Positions 8,147 through 20,319 of a DNA stretch of 64,000 nt are shown here, piece after piece. The notes beneath the pieces were generated by a model that worked only from the letters and a program-made list of their open reading frames with translations, did no database searches and was not told where the DNA came from. The translations under genes were made by a program, and so were the position numbers. Within the stretch, counting starts at the first letter, position 1. Each line of letters begins with the position of its first letter. The DNA is from CAVVNN01 sp963838035 (lineage in GTDB: Bacteria; Actinomycetota; Thermoleophilia; Solirubrobacterales; 70-9), in the NCBI GenBank assembly GCA_963838035.1, contig CAWIPM010000002.1, forward strand, positions 248,001-312,000. Reading direction: 5' to 3'.

Positions 8147-9226
8147 ATGGGGAGAGGCTGGAAGATCCTGCTCGGCATCGTGGCCGTGGTGCTCGTGCTG
8201 CTGGGCATCAACACCCTGACGGTGGATCGCGAAACGAAGCCCGCGGGCGTGACCGAACCCGGCGGGCGAATTCTCCGACTTCCCGGCGGGGGCCTCCAGG
8301 TGGTCGAACGTGGTCCGCGGGACGCCAGCCCGATCGTCCTGATCCACTGCTTCACCTGCGCGATCAACTGGTGGGACAAAATGATGCCGCTGCTCGATCG
8401 CACGCACCGGGTTATCGCAGTCGACCTGCTCGGTCACGGCGGCTCCGAAAAGCCGTCCTCCGGCTATTCGGTCCCAAACCAGGCCGACGTGGTAGCGCAG
8501 GCGCTGGGGCGGCTGGGGGTTCGCGACGCGCTCGTCGTCGGCCACTCCCTCGGCGGCTCTGTCGCGGTCGCCCTCGCCGAACGGTCTCCACCGTTGGTGA
8601 GGAAGCTGGTGATCATCGATACGCCGCCGGATCACTCGGGAAGCAGCCTCGGCCTCGTCGCAAAGCTCGGCTTTGCCCCCGTGATTGGTGAGTTCTTCTG
8701 GCGCGTCAAGCCCGACTTCGCCGTCAGGAAGGGGCTCGAGGTCGCCTTCGCCCCCGGCTTCGACGTGCCCGACGCGTTCGTCGAAGATGTCGACCGGATG
8801 ACGTTCAGCGCGTACGACGACTCGCCCAAGGAGTCCGACGACTACACGAAGGAAGAGCCGCTCGACCAGCGGGTGAAGGAAACTGGCAAGCCGCTGCTTG
8901 TGATCATGGGCGCCGAGGAGCAGATCGTCGACAACCCGGCCGAAAGGCTGGCGGAATACCGCCATGGTGTTCCTGGCGCCAAAACCAAGCTGATCGCCGG
9001 GGCCGGCCACTCGCCCAATGTCGAGAAGCCGGCAGAGACCGCGGCATTGGTGCTCGAATTTGCAAATGCCCCGACGAAGGGCGTAGGATCCTCAGCGCGA
9101 GGAGGCGCCAGCTCACAGCATGGGAGCGAACGCCGACAACAGCACCGATCGAACTCGGAACCCAATGCGGGTGCTGCTCTTCGCAATCGCGCTTCTGGGG
9201 CCGGCGGCACTACCACTCAGCAGTAG
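8147..9226 (+). CDS. Membrane-anchored alpha/beta hydrolase
   Basis: A 359-residue protein with an N-terminal hydrophobic anchor (about residues 5-22) and an alpha/beta-hydrolase fold. The nucleophile elbow VVGHSLGGSVAVAL and the C-terminal histidine in AGAGHSPNVEKP are clear; substrate unknown. I prefer the ATG at 8147 over an in-frame ATG at 8120, because the TAGGGT box lies 10 bases before it and the upstream start would overlap murA. The last 50 or so residues are low-complexity (Ser, Arg, Gly, Gln) and partly overlap the next gene, so the stop may have drifted downstream. Confidence 0.85.
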   Translation: MGRGWKILLGIVAVVLVLLGINTLTVDRETKPAGVTEPGGRILRLPGGGLQVVERGPRDASPIVLIHCFTCAINWWDKMMPLLDRTHRVIAVDLLGHGGSEKPSSGYSVPNQADVVAQALGRLGVRDALVVGHSLGGSVAVALAERSPPLVRKLVIIDTPPDHSGSSLGLVAKLGFAPVIGEFFWRVKPDFAVRKGLEVAFAPGFDVPDAFVEDVDRMTFSAYDDSPKESDDYTKEEPLDQRVKETGKPLLVIMGAEEQIVDNPAERLAEYRHGVPGAKTKLIAGAGHSPNVEKPAETAALVLEFANAPTKGVGSSARGGASSQHGSERRQQHRSNSEPNAGAALRNRASGAGGTTTQQ

Positions 9227-10757
9227 CGCCGCCGCGCACTCACATGTGCTGCGTGTTGGAAGCTTCCACGGTGCCAAGGGGAAATACAAGACGATCCAGG
9301 CTGCAGTCGACGCGGCGAAGCCCGGCGACTGGGTGCTGGTCGCCCCGGGCGACTACCACGAACGAGGCGACCGCGTCCACCCTCCGGGAGCGACGCCGCC
9401 GGCCGGAGTCCTGATCCGCAAGGCGAACCTCCATCTGCGCGGCATGAACCGTAACGGGGTGACCGTCGACGGCACCAAGCCGGGCTCGTCGCGCTGCTCG
9501 CGCAAGCCCGGTGCTCAGGACTTCGGGGTCAGCGAAGAAGGAAAAGCGCTGGGCCGCAACGGCATAGTCGTCTGGAAGGCGAACAACGTCAGCGTCGAAA
9601 ATCTCACCGCGTGCAACTTCCTCGCCGGCTCCGATGGCAACGGCAATGAGATCTGGTGGAACGGGGGCGACGGTAGCGGGAGGATCGGCATGGGCGCCTT
9701 CAAGGGCACCTACCTAAATGCCACCTCGACCTTCTACAACGGCGAGGAAACCGCGGCGACATACGGGATCTTCACCAGCAATGCCCGCGGCAACGGCCTA
9801 TGGAATCAGACCTATGCAAGCAACTTCAACGACGCCGGTTATTACGAGGGCGCCTGCCGTCAGGTCTGCAACCTGACGATGCAGAACTCCTGGTCTCAGT
9901 ACAGCGCGCTCGGCTACTCGGGAACCAACTCGGGAGGCAAGGTGATCGTCAAGAACTCCGAGTTCGACCACAACAAGGACGGATTCGACACCAACAGCCA
10001 GAATAACGACGACGCCCCCTCGCCCCAGGACGGCAGTTGTCCCAATGGCGCCACAAGCCCGGTCACCCACACGATCTCCTGCTGGGCCCTGATCAACAAC
10101 TACATCCATGACAACAACAACCCCAACGTGCCAGGCGCCGGCACCGCGGCATCGAGCCCGGTCGGAACCGGGATTTCGATCTCCGGAGGGCGCTTCGACA
10201 CCGTGATGAACAACCGGATAGTCCATAACGGCGCCTGGGGACTGCTCCTGGTGCCGTTCCCCGACACGGACACCCCGCCCCCGATTGCGCACTGCGAAGG
10301 CGGTAAAGAGACCGGGTCTCTCGGCTACGGCTGCCTCTACGACGACTGGGGCAACCAGATCTTCGAAAACAAGTTCTCCCAGAATGGCTTCTTCGGCAAT
10401 GCGACCAACGGGGACATCGGCGCTATCACCTTCTTCGGAGGCAATCCCGTCAACTGCTTCCGGGGCAACAAGCTTCCGGACGGATTTACGCCCGCGTCAT
10501 TGCTTACCTCCGGATCGAGATGCGGAACGATCAGCAGCGGGGGCACGATCGACGAAGCGCTTCTCCAACAGGTCGAATGCAACACCCAGATCCTCGGCAC
10601 GACCCCCTGCCCGGCGGGCTCCTCCTACCCGCGGCGGTCGAAGGTCGTGATGCACTCCCTGCCCAAGGCCAAGAAGTTGCCGACGATGCCTGACCCCTGT
10701 GCAGGCGTTCCCGGCAACCCCTGGTGCCCGCAGAAGTCCCATCACGGGCATCACTGA
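9120..10757 (+). CDS. Secreted right-handed parallel beta-helix repeat protein
   Basis: A protein of about 545 residues with a Sec-type signal peptide (hydrophobic core MRVLLFAIALLGPAALPL, then SSSAAA). It begins its mature part with KYKTIQAAVDAAKPGDWVLV, the typical start of pectate-lyase-like beta-helix domains, and continues with Asn-rich coil repeats (NGIVVWKANNVSVENLT, NNYIHDNNNP). Four or more cysteines suggest an extracellular fold. Function unknown; carbohydrate binding or cleavage is the family tendency. An AGGAGG lies 14 bases before the ATG at 9120. An alternative ATG at 9165 gives a more compact signal peptide. Either start overlaps the 3' end of the hydrolase. Confidence 0.82.
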   Translation: MGANADNSTDRTRNPMRVLLFAIALLGPAALPLSSSAAAHSHVLRVGSFHGAKGKYKTIQAAVDAAKPGDWVLVAPGDYHERGDRVHPPGATPPAGVLIRKANLHLRGMNRNGVTVDGTKPGSSRCSRKPGAQDFGVSEEGKALGRNGIVVWKANNVSVENLTACNFLAGSDGNGNEIWWNGGDGSGRIGMGAFKGTYLNATSTFYNGEETAATYGIFTSNARGNGLWNQTYASNFNDAGYYEGACRQVCNLTMQNSWSQYSALGYSGTNSGGKVIVKNSEFDHNKDGFDTNSQNNDDAPSPQDGSCPNGATSPVTHTISCWALINNYIHDNNNPNVPGAGTAASSPVGTGISISGGRFDTVMNNRIVHNGAWGLLLVPFPDTDTPPPIAHCEGGKETGSLGYGCLYDDWGNQIFENKFSQNGFFGNATNGDIGAITFFGGNPVNCFRGNKLPDGFTPASLLTSGSRCGTISSGGTIDEALLQQVECNTQILGTTPCPAGSSYPRRSKVVMHSLPKAKKLPTMPDPCAGVPGNPWCPQKSHHGHH

Positions 10758-10834
10758 CCTCTCCACAGGCACGAATTGCAATCCTCCTTGCAGGATCCCG
10801 GTGCCGTCCGGAAGGCCTCGTAGCTTACGAACTC

Positions 10835-11043
10835 ATGTTCGACACGAAGACGACATTCACAGGACGGCTGACTGATGCCGTTGACCTGCTGATCGACTTC
10901 GCGACGCTCGGCGAGTACGGGTTGGAGCCCGTTGGGAGAACGATGCCGAGCTGCCAATCCCGCCGCCGCCCGCAAGCTATGAGCGCGGGCGTGCGGCGCG
11001 GGGCCGGCAATCGCGACTTCGCTATCCGCATCTGAGCCGTTGA
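10835..11043 (+). CDS. Small hypothetical protein with probable single-base frameshift
   Basis: From the ATG at 10835 the frame reads MFDTKTTFTGRLTDAVDLL..GEYGLEPVG. In the given frame it then becomes Arg/Ser-rich and stops at 11035. Adding one G to the GGG at 10934-10936 restores a frame reading ENDAELPIPPPPASYERG.. that stops at 11043, just before the rrn terminator. A TAGCTT box (10821-10826) lies eight bases before the ATG, matching the leaderless promoter pattern of this genome. No family is recognised. It could be a real ~69-residue gene with a sequencing error, or a decayed one. Confidence 0.45.
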
Positions 11044-11046
11044 ACG

Positions 11047-11073
11047 ACAAAGGGCCGCCCCGAAGGGCGGCCC
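11047..11073 (-). terminator. rrn operon terminator
   Basis: On the minus strand GGGCCGCCC-TTCG-GGGCGGCCC forms a perfect 9-bp GC stem with a UUCG tetraloop followed by TTTGT, just after the 5S rRNA. Being nearly symmetric it could also stop the small plus-strand ORF ending at 11043. Confidence 0.85.
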
Positions 11074-11083
11074 AGAGTCAGGA

Positions 11084-11200
11084 ACCGGCGGCGACCTACT
11101 CTCCCAGGAGGTTGCCCTCCAAGTACCATCGGCGCTGAGGGGCTTAACTGCTCTGTTCGGAATGGGAAGAGGTGTCTCCCCCTCGCTATGCGCCACCGGA
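11084..11200 (-). rRNA. rrf: 5S ribosomal RNA
   Basis: About 117 bases. The 5' end TCCGGTGGC and the 3' end GCCGCCGG pair as the terminal helix. The conserved interior includes CCATTCCGAACAG, GTTAAGCCCCTCAGCGCC, GATGGTACTTGGAGGGCAAC and GGGAGAGTAGG. Ends are estimated from the terminal stem and may be off by a few bases. Confidence 0.93.
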
Positions 11201-11224
11201 AATTTTGCGAGACCGCCCCCCGGT

Positions 11225-11248
11225 GGAGCTTGAAAACCGCACAAGACC
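11225..11248 (-). other. 3' half of the 23S rRNA processing stem
   Basis: These 24 bases are complementary, with three substitutions, to 14318-14341 in the 16S-23S spacer. Together they would form the long helix that closes the 23S precursor and is cut by RNase III-like processing. Confidence 0.75.
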
Positions 11249-11269
11249 TCAGGGTAAGAAATAAATCCG

Positions 11270-14264
<2,995 letters not shown>

Positions 14265-14317
14265 CGGTGATACGACCCAACGCCGAAGCGACGGGTCGCA
14301 AATTAAATACCCATATT

Positions 14318-14341
14318 GGCCTTGTGCAGTTTTCAAGGTCC
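14318..14341 (-). other. 5' half of the 23S rRNA processing stem
   Basis: Pairs with 11225-11248 in the 23S-5S spacer over 24 bases, 21 of them matched, bracketing the 23S rRNA. Confidence 0.75.
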
Positions 14342-14371
14342 ACCGAGGCACACGCGGCGGTGGTTCCGCCG

Positions 14372-14396
14372 GCGGTCTCTCAAAACTGAGCAGCGT
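14372..14396 (-). other. 3' half of the 16S rRNA processing stem
   Basis: Pairs with 16149-16173 in the leader over 25 bases with only a three-base internal mismatch, bracketing the 16S rRNA. This is the expected precursor-processing helix. Confidence 0.8.
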
Positions 14397-14450
14397 TCCC
14401 GATGGCGCATAGCCAACGGGGAGCCCGGTCGACGTTCTAGGTCTCCCTAG

Positions 14451-15997
<1,547 letters not shown>

Positions 15998-16271
15998 GGT
16001 ACTTCTTACAGAGAGCTGCCATGCCTGGCTGGCCGACGGGTACACAAACTCGACGGCCGGCATGACGGGTAAATCAGACCACCCGGCGCGCTGGCGCACC
16101 GAGTGGATCGGGCTCAAACATCCGCAGGCCCGTGGGCCCGCGGAATGCACGCTGCTCAGTTTTCAAAGACCGCTGCGCCTCTGCGGCGGGGTTCGCCGCT
16201 CTTCACGCACGGAGCAGGCACAGGCCAGCCCCGGAAGGACGCGGGAGTATAGCGCTGCGGCCCTCGTTTGC
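15998..16271 (-). promoter_or_regulatory. rrn leader and promoter region
   Basis: The stretch between tyrS and 16S holds no gene. A good -10 box TATACT lies at 16246-16251 (minus strand), immediately after the tyrS stop at 16272; no clear -35 is seen. The 5' half of the 16S processing stem is at 16149-16173. The rest of the leader is GC-rich and may hold antitermination sites that I cannot identify. Confidence 0.65.
16149..16173 (-). other. 5' half of the 16S rRNA processing stem
   Basis: On the minus strand GCGGTCT..AAAACTGAGCAGCGT pairs with 14372-14396 on the far side of 16S (22 of 25 positions). Confidence 0.8.
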
Positions 16272-17433
16272 CTAGCCGCGGGTCACGACCCTCTTGAAGT
16301 GCCGCTTGCCAACCCGGACGACCTTGCCCTCGATGGCGTCGGGTTCGACGTCCCAGGCGTCGGCGGCCAGGGTCTCCCCGTCGATCTTCACGGCCCCCTG
16401 CTGGATCAAGCGCCGCGCCTCGCTGGAGCTCTTCCCGAATACGCGTCCGATCAGCAAGGGCATATGGATCCGCCCGTTGTCGTTGTCCCTGTAGGGAGTC
16501 GGGTCGATCTCGGCGATATCGCTGGGCACCCCCTTCAGGACGTGGATCTGGTTGAAGCGATGCTCGGCACCGTCGCCCGCCCCGGCGCCGTGATAGCGGT
16601 CGACGATCCTCCGGCCCAGCTCGCGCTTGGCCTCGTTGGGAGGCCGGTCCGGGCTTTCATCGCTGAGCAGCAGGCGAAAGTAGGAGGCCATCGCCTCGTC
16701 GGGGATGCTCATCAATTTGCCGAACATCTCCTCGGGTGCGTCGGTAACGCCGACGTAGTTGCCCAGCGACTTGCTCATCTTCTGGGTGCCGTCGGTTCCG
16801 ACCAGGATCGGCATCGTCAGGATCGACTGTGGCTGCTGGCCGTAGGCGGCCTGGATATCGCGAGCGAAGAGCAGGTTGAACTTCTGGTCGGTCCCCCCCA
16901 GCTCGACATCTGCCTCGATCGCAACCGAGTCATAGCCCTGCAACAGGGGATAGAGAAGCTCCAGGGCGGCGACCGGTTGCCCTGCGGCCATCCGCTTTTG
17001 AAAATCGTCGCGCTCGAGAAGGCGGGCGACCGTGGTCTGGGCAAGCAACCCCAGCAGGGCCTCGGGCTCCATCCGCAGCCACTCGCTGTTGAAGCGGACC
17101 TCAGTCAGGTCGCGGTCGAGAACCTTGAATGCCTGCTCCTGATAGGTCGCCGCGTTGGCCTCGATCTCCTCGGCCGAGGGTACGGGCCGCTGGGCTGAGC
17201 GCCCGCTCGGATCGCCGACACGGGCGGTGAAGTCGCCGACTGATTAGAACGACCGTGTGGCCGGCCTGCTGGAACTCGCGCAGCTTCTCCAGGACCACGG
17301 TGTGGCCGAGGTGGATATCGGGCGTGGTCGGGTCAATGCCGAGCTTCACGCGCAGCGGGCGACCGGCGGAAAGCTGTTTCCCGAGCATCCCCGCCGGCAG
17401 AACGTCGACCGCGTTGAGCGTCAGGTCCGCCAT
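16272..17433 (-). CDS. tyrS: Tyrosyl-tRNA synthetase, frameshifted as given
   Basis: The N-terminal part (ATG 17431-17433, MADLTLNAVDVLPAGMLGK) reads PTTPDIHLGHTVVL, the HIGH-type ATP motif. After HTVVLI the frame is lost. Removing one base (C at 17240, a G on the coding strand) gives IGDFTARVGDPSGR, and the protein then continues in family order through LYPLLQGYDS, GGTDQKFNLL, TQKMSKSLGN (KMSKS motif) and a C-terminal S4 RNA-binding domain ending at 16272, about 386 residues. It charges tRNA-Tyr and is normally essential, so a sequencing or assembly error is the simplest explanation. A TAGCAT box lies seven bases before the ATG. Confidence 0.9.
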
Positions 17434-17440
17434 CCAGCCA

Positions 17441-17450
17441 ATGCTAGACT
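17441..17450. promoter_or_regulatory. Overlapping divergent -10 boxes between tyrS and the PBP gene
   Basis: TAGCAT on the minus strand (17446-17441) and TAGACT on the plus strand (17445-17450) share the central TA. The minus box is seven bases from the tyrS ATG. The plus box is 26 bases from the PBP ATG, leaving a short 5' leader there. Confidence 0.55.
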
Positions 17451-17476
17451 GCCGCCTCCGCTCGGCGGGTAGAGCC

Positions 17477-19726
17477 ATGCCGAGCCTCTCGATGGCGGTC
17501 CTAGGAACAAAGCCACGTCGGCGGGGAGGCGCATCGCCGCCGCCGGTGCCGCCGGCACTTCCGTCCAAGCGCGCCAAGCCGCGGCTGAAGAAGCTGCGCG
17601 TGCTCTTCGTCCTGCTCGGCCTCAGCGTCCTCGCGCTCGTCTCAATGGTCTTCGGGATGATGATGGCGGTCTCTCAGGACCTGCCTGCGATCTACAACTT
17701 CGCTCAGTACAAGGCGTCGAAGAACAGCGAGGTCGTCGACGCCAACGGCGACCCGATCGGCACCCTGACCAGCGACCAGAACAAAATCCTGCTCAGCTCA
17801 GGACAGATCTCCCCCAACATAAAGAACGCGGTGGTCTCGATCGAGGACTCGCGCTTCTACGAACACAGCGGAGTCGATTTCCCGGGCATCGCCCGCGCCC
17901 TCGTCCGCGACCTGCTCAGCCAAAGTGCCCAGCAAGGCGCTTCGACGATCACCGAGCAGTTCGTCAAGAACGCGCTCGCCGCTCAGAGCAGCCGCACGAT
18001 CCTCGAGAAGTTCCGCGAGGCGGCGCTCGCCTACCGGCTCGAGCACCACTGGAGCAAGGACAAGATCCTCACCGAGTACCTGAACACGATCTACTTCGGC
18101 GAGGGCGCCTACGGGATGGAGGCCGCCGCCCGCACCTACTTCGGCAAGGCACACCCCGGCTGCGGGACGACAACCGAGCCATGCGCCTCGGTGCTCGAGC
18201 CCTGGGAGGCGGCGACACTGGCGGCGATCATCGCCTCGCCGTCGGCATACGACCCGAAGGCCTACCCCGAAAACGCGCTCGGGCGCCGCAATCTGGTGCT
18301 CGAAAAGATGGACGAACAGGGGTACATCACCCATGAGCAGTACGACGAAGGGATAAGGCAGGCACTGCCGGCCCCCGCCGACATCGAGCCGCCAAAATTT
18401 GAATCCAAGGCGCCCTATTTCACCGCCTGGCTCCGCCAACAGCTGGTCGAACGCTACGGTGCGGCGAAGGCCTTCTTCGGCGGCCTCACAGTCAAGGCCA
18501 CCCTCGACCTGAAGCTTCAGAGCGCGGCCGAAGAAGCGGTCAGGTCCTACCTCGGCTATCTGCCCGCGACCGCTTCGGTGGTGGTGCTAGACAACCGCAA
18601 CGCCGGGGTCAAGGCGATGGTCGGCGGGCCAAATTTCGAAACGAAGCCCTTCAACCTGGCGACCCAGGGCCACCGCCAGCCCGGCTCCTCGATCAAGCCA
18701 TTCGAGTTGGTCACCGCCCTCGAGGAGGGAATCTCCCCGTACACCGTCTACGAATCGGCGCCGCAGGTATTCCACTTCGGCAAGAACGGTCAGGAACGGT
18801 TCGAAGTGCACAACGACGAAGGCGCCTATCTCGGATCCTGCGACATCGTTTGCGCGACCACCTACTCGGACAACTCGATCTACTCCCAGCTGGCGCTGGA
18901 AGGCCTGAAGGGGAAGACGATCCACGATCGAACCCGTTCGATCGCCGCGACCATTCACAAGATGGGCTACGCGGACCCGATTTCGACCAACCCTGCGATG
19001 GTGCTCGGGGGGCTGAAGGACGGGGTGACCCCGATGGGCTGGACCTACGCCTACTCGACGATCGGCAATGGCGGCGACCGCGTCAGCGGAACGCTGGCAC
19101 CGAAACCGGGCGACAGCCCCGTCGCCTACACCAAGGTCACCGACAAGGAAGGGCACACGATCAAGGGCGGCGACAACCAGCCGCTCCACTCGCAGGTGAT
19201 CTCGGCCGGCGTCGCGAGCCAAGCTAAGAGCATCCTCGAAACCGTTGTCAGCAGCGGAACCGGCACCCACGCCAACATCGGCGTCCCCGGCCAGTGGGGG
19301 AAGACGGGCACCACGGAGAACAACGGCGACGCCTGGTTCTGCGGCGGCGTCTCCGAAGTGACCGCGTGCGTCTGGGTCGGCTACGCCGACACGACGACCC
19401 CGATGACCACGCTCTACAACGGCGGCCCGGTGATGGGCGGGACCTTTCCGGCGCTGATCTGGGCCAGCGTGATCAACGCCTGGGAGCAGATCAAGGCCGA
19501 ACGAGCGGCCGAAAAGAAGGAAGGCAAGAGCCACTCCTCTTCGGGCTCGACCTTTACGCCCGCCGCCCCCACGACCGAAACGGAAGCGGCGCCAGGAGAA
19601 TCGACCGGACCGGAAAGCCCCGAACCAGCCGAAGCTCCCCATGCGACTCCCGCCGAACCGGCGGAACCGGCTGCGCCGCCCCCCTCCGGCGGCAGCGGGA
19701 CCGGTGGCGGTGTCACGGCGGGTTAG
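17477..19726 (+). CDS. Class A penicillin-binding protein (bifunctional transglycosylase/transpeptidase)
   Basis: A 749-residue protein: Pro/Arg-rich cytoplasmic tail, membrane anchor at about residues 41-63, GT51 transglycosylase domain with catalytic Glu123 in IEDSRFYEH and ASTITEQFVKN, then a transpeptidase domain with SSIK (Ser404/Lys407), SDN (464-466) and KTG (609-611). The C-terminal 60 residues are a low-complexity Ser/Pro/Glu/Ala tail. It polymerises and cross-links peptidoglycan outside the membrane. I start at the ATG at 17477; the longer open frame upstream is tyrS antisense. It meets mpg tail to tail with a 4-base overlap. Confidence 0.95.
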   Translation: MPSLSMAVLGTKPRRRGGASPPPVPPALPSKRAKPRLKKLRVLFVLLGLSVLALVSMVFGMMMAVSQDLPAIYNFAQYKASKNSEVVDANGDPIGTLTSDQNKILLSSGQISPNIKNAVVSIEDSRFYEHSGVDFPGIARALVRDLLSQSAQQGASTITEQFVKNALAAQSSRTILEKFREAALAYRLEHHWSKDKILTEYLNTIYFGEGAYGMEAAARTYFGKAHPGCGTTTEPCASVLEPWEAATLAAIIASPSAYDPKAYPENALGRRNLVLEKMDEQGYITHEQYDEGIRQALPAPADIEPPKFESKAPYFTAWLRQQLVERYGAAKAFFGGLTVKATLDLKLQSAAEEAVRSYLGYLPATASVVVLDNRNAGVKAMVGGPNFETKPFNLATQGHRQPGSSIKPFELVTALEEGISPYTVYESAPQVFHFGKNGQERFEVHNDEGAYLGSCDIVCATTYSDNSIYSQLALEGLKGKTIHDRTRSIAATIHKMGYADPISTNPAMVLGGLKDGVTPMGWTYAYSTIGNGGDRVSGTLAPKPGDSPVAYTKVTDKEGHTIKGGDNQPLHSQVISAGVASQAKSILETVVSSGTGTHANIGVPGQWGKTGTTENNGDAWFCGGVSEVTACVWVGYADTTTPMTTLYNGGPVMGGTFPALIWASVINAWEQIKAERAAEKKEGKSHSSSGSTFTPAAPTTETEAAPGESTGPESPEPAEAPHATPAEPAEPAAPPPSGGSGTGGGVTAG

Positions 19727-20319
19727 CGGGGCAGGGGCCGGGAAAGGAAGCGGCTGCCGCGGGCGCAGAAGCGCCAGGGCCGCTCGACCGCTTTGGTGAT
19801 GCCGATTCGGGGGCCGGCTACGACCTCGCCGGACCAATCAGGCTCGGGCGGGAGGAGGAGGAATGGGTCGCGGCCTAGATCGAAGCCGTTGGCGCCGAGG
19901 TCGATGCCGAGCGCCTCGGTCAGCTTGCCGGGCCCCGCGCAGAGATCGTGGTCGGGACGGCCGCCGCGCCGGGCGTGCATCTGCGCCAGCCCCGCGGTCG
20001 GCTCCAGGGCGCGGATCAGCACAGCCGCCGCCTCGCCGACCGGTTCGGCGACTGCGTTGAGCAGACTGTGGATGCCGTATGAGAGGTACACGTAGGCGCG
20101 GCCGGGAGGTCCGAAGAGGACCTCGGTGCGCCGGGTGAGGCCGGCGTAGGCATGGCAGGCCGGGTCGTCGCGCTCGTAGCTCTCAGTCTCGACGACGATC
20201 CCACCACAGTCGCCGTGGAAGAGGCGACAGCCGATCAGCTCGCGCGCCACCTCATGGACCGAGCGATCGAAGAAGGCGGCTCCAAGCCGTTCCTCATTCG
20301 CTGTCGGTGCAACGCTCAA
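19723..20319 (-). CDS. 3-methyladenine DNA glycosylase (AAG/MPG family)
   Basis: A 198-residue base-excision-repair enzyme. Family motifs are RELIGCRLFH, VVETESYERDDPACHAY (catalytic Glu region), VLFGPPGRAYVYLSYGIHSLLNAV and LCAGPGKLTEALGI. It removes alkylated purines from DNA. The start is a TTG at 20317-20319 overlapping the argH stop (TTGA), so it is translationally coupled to an amino-acid operon with which it has no obvious functional link. Confidence 0.93.
   Translation of the reverse strand: MSVAPTANEERLGAAFFDRSVHEVARELIGCRLFHGDCGGIVVETESYERDDPACHAYAGLTRRTEVLFGPPGRAYVYLSYGIHSLLNAVAEPVGEAAAVLIRALEPTAGLAQMHARRGGRPDHDLCAGPGKLTEALGIDLGANGFDLGRDPFLLLPPEPDWSGEVVAGPRIGITKAVERPWRFCARGSRFLSRPLPR

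Larger units (their letters stand above)
14265..14450 (-). other. 16S-23S internal transcribed spacer without tRNA genes
   Basis: The 186-base spacer has no cloverleaf or T-loop sequence, so the usual Ile/Ala tRNAs are absent. It contains the 3' half of the 16S processing stem (14372-14396) and the 5' half of the 23S processing stem (14318-14341). Confidence 0.85.

Noticed and set aside
10771..10805. Nested hairpin (GGCAC..GTGCC around ATCCT..AGGAT) after the beta-helix gene as a terminator
   Set aside because: Stems are only five bases each with no T run; too weak to call.
14265..14450. tRNA-Ile or tRNA-Ala in the 16S-23S spacer
   Set aside because: No cloverleaf, anticodon arm or GTTCGA-type T loop; the sequence is taken up by processing stems.
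17434..17476. T-box riboswitch before tyrS
   Set aside because: The tyrS -10 box lies seven bases from the ATG, so there is no leader long enough to hold one.
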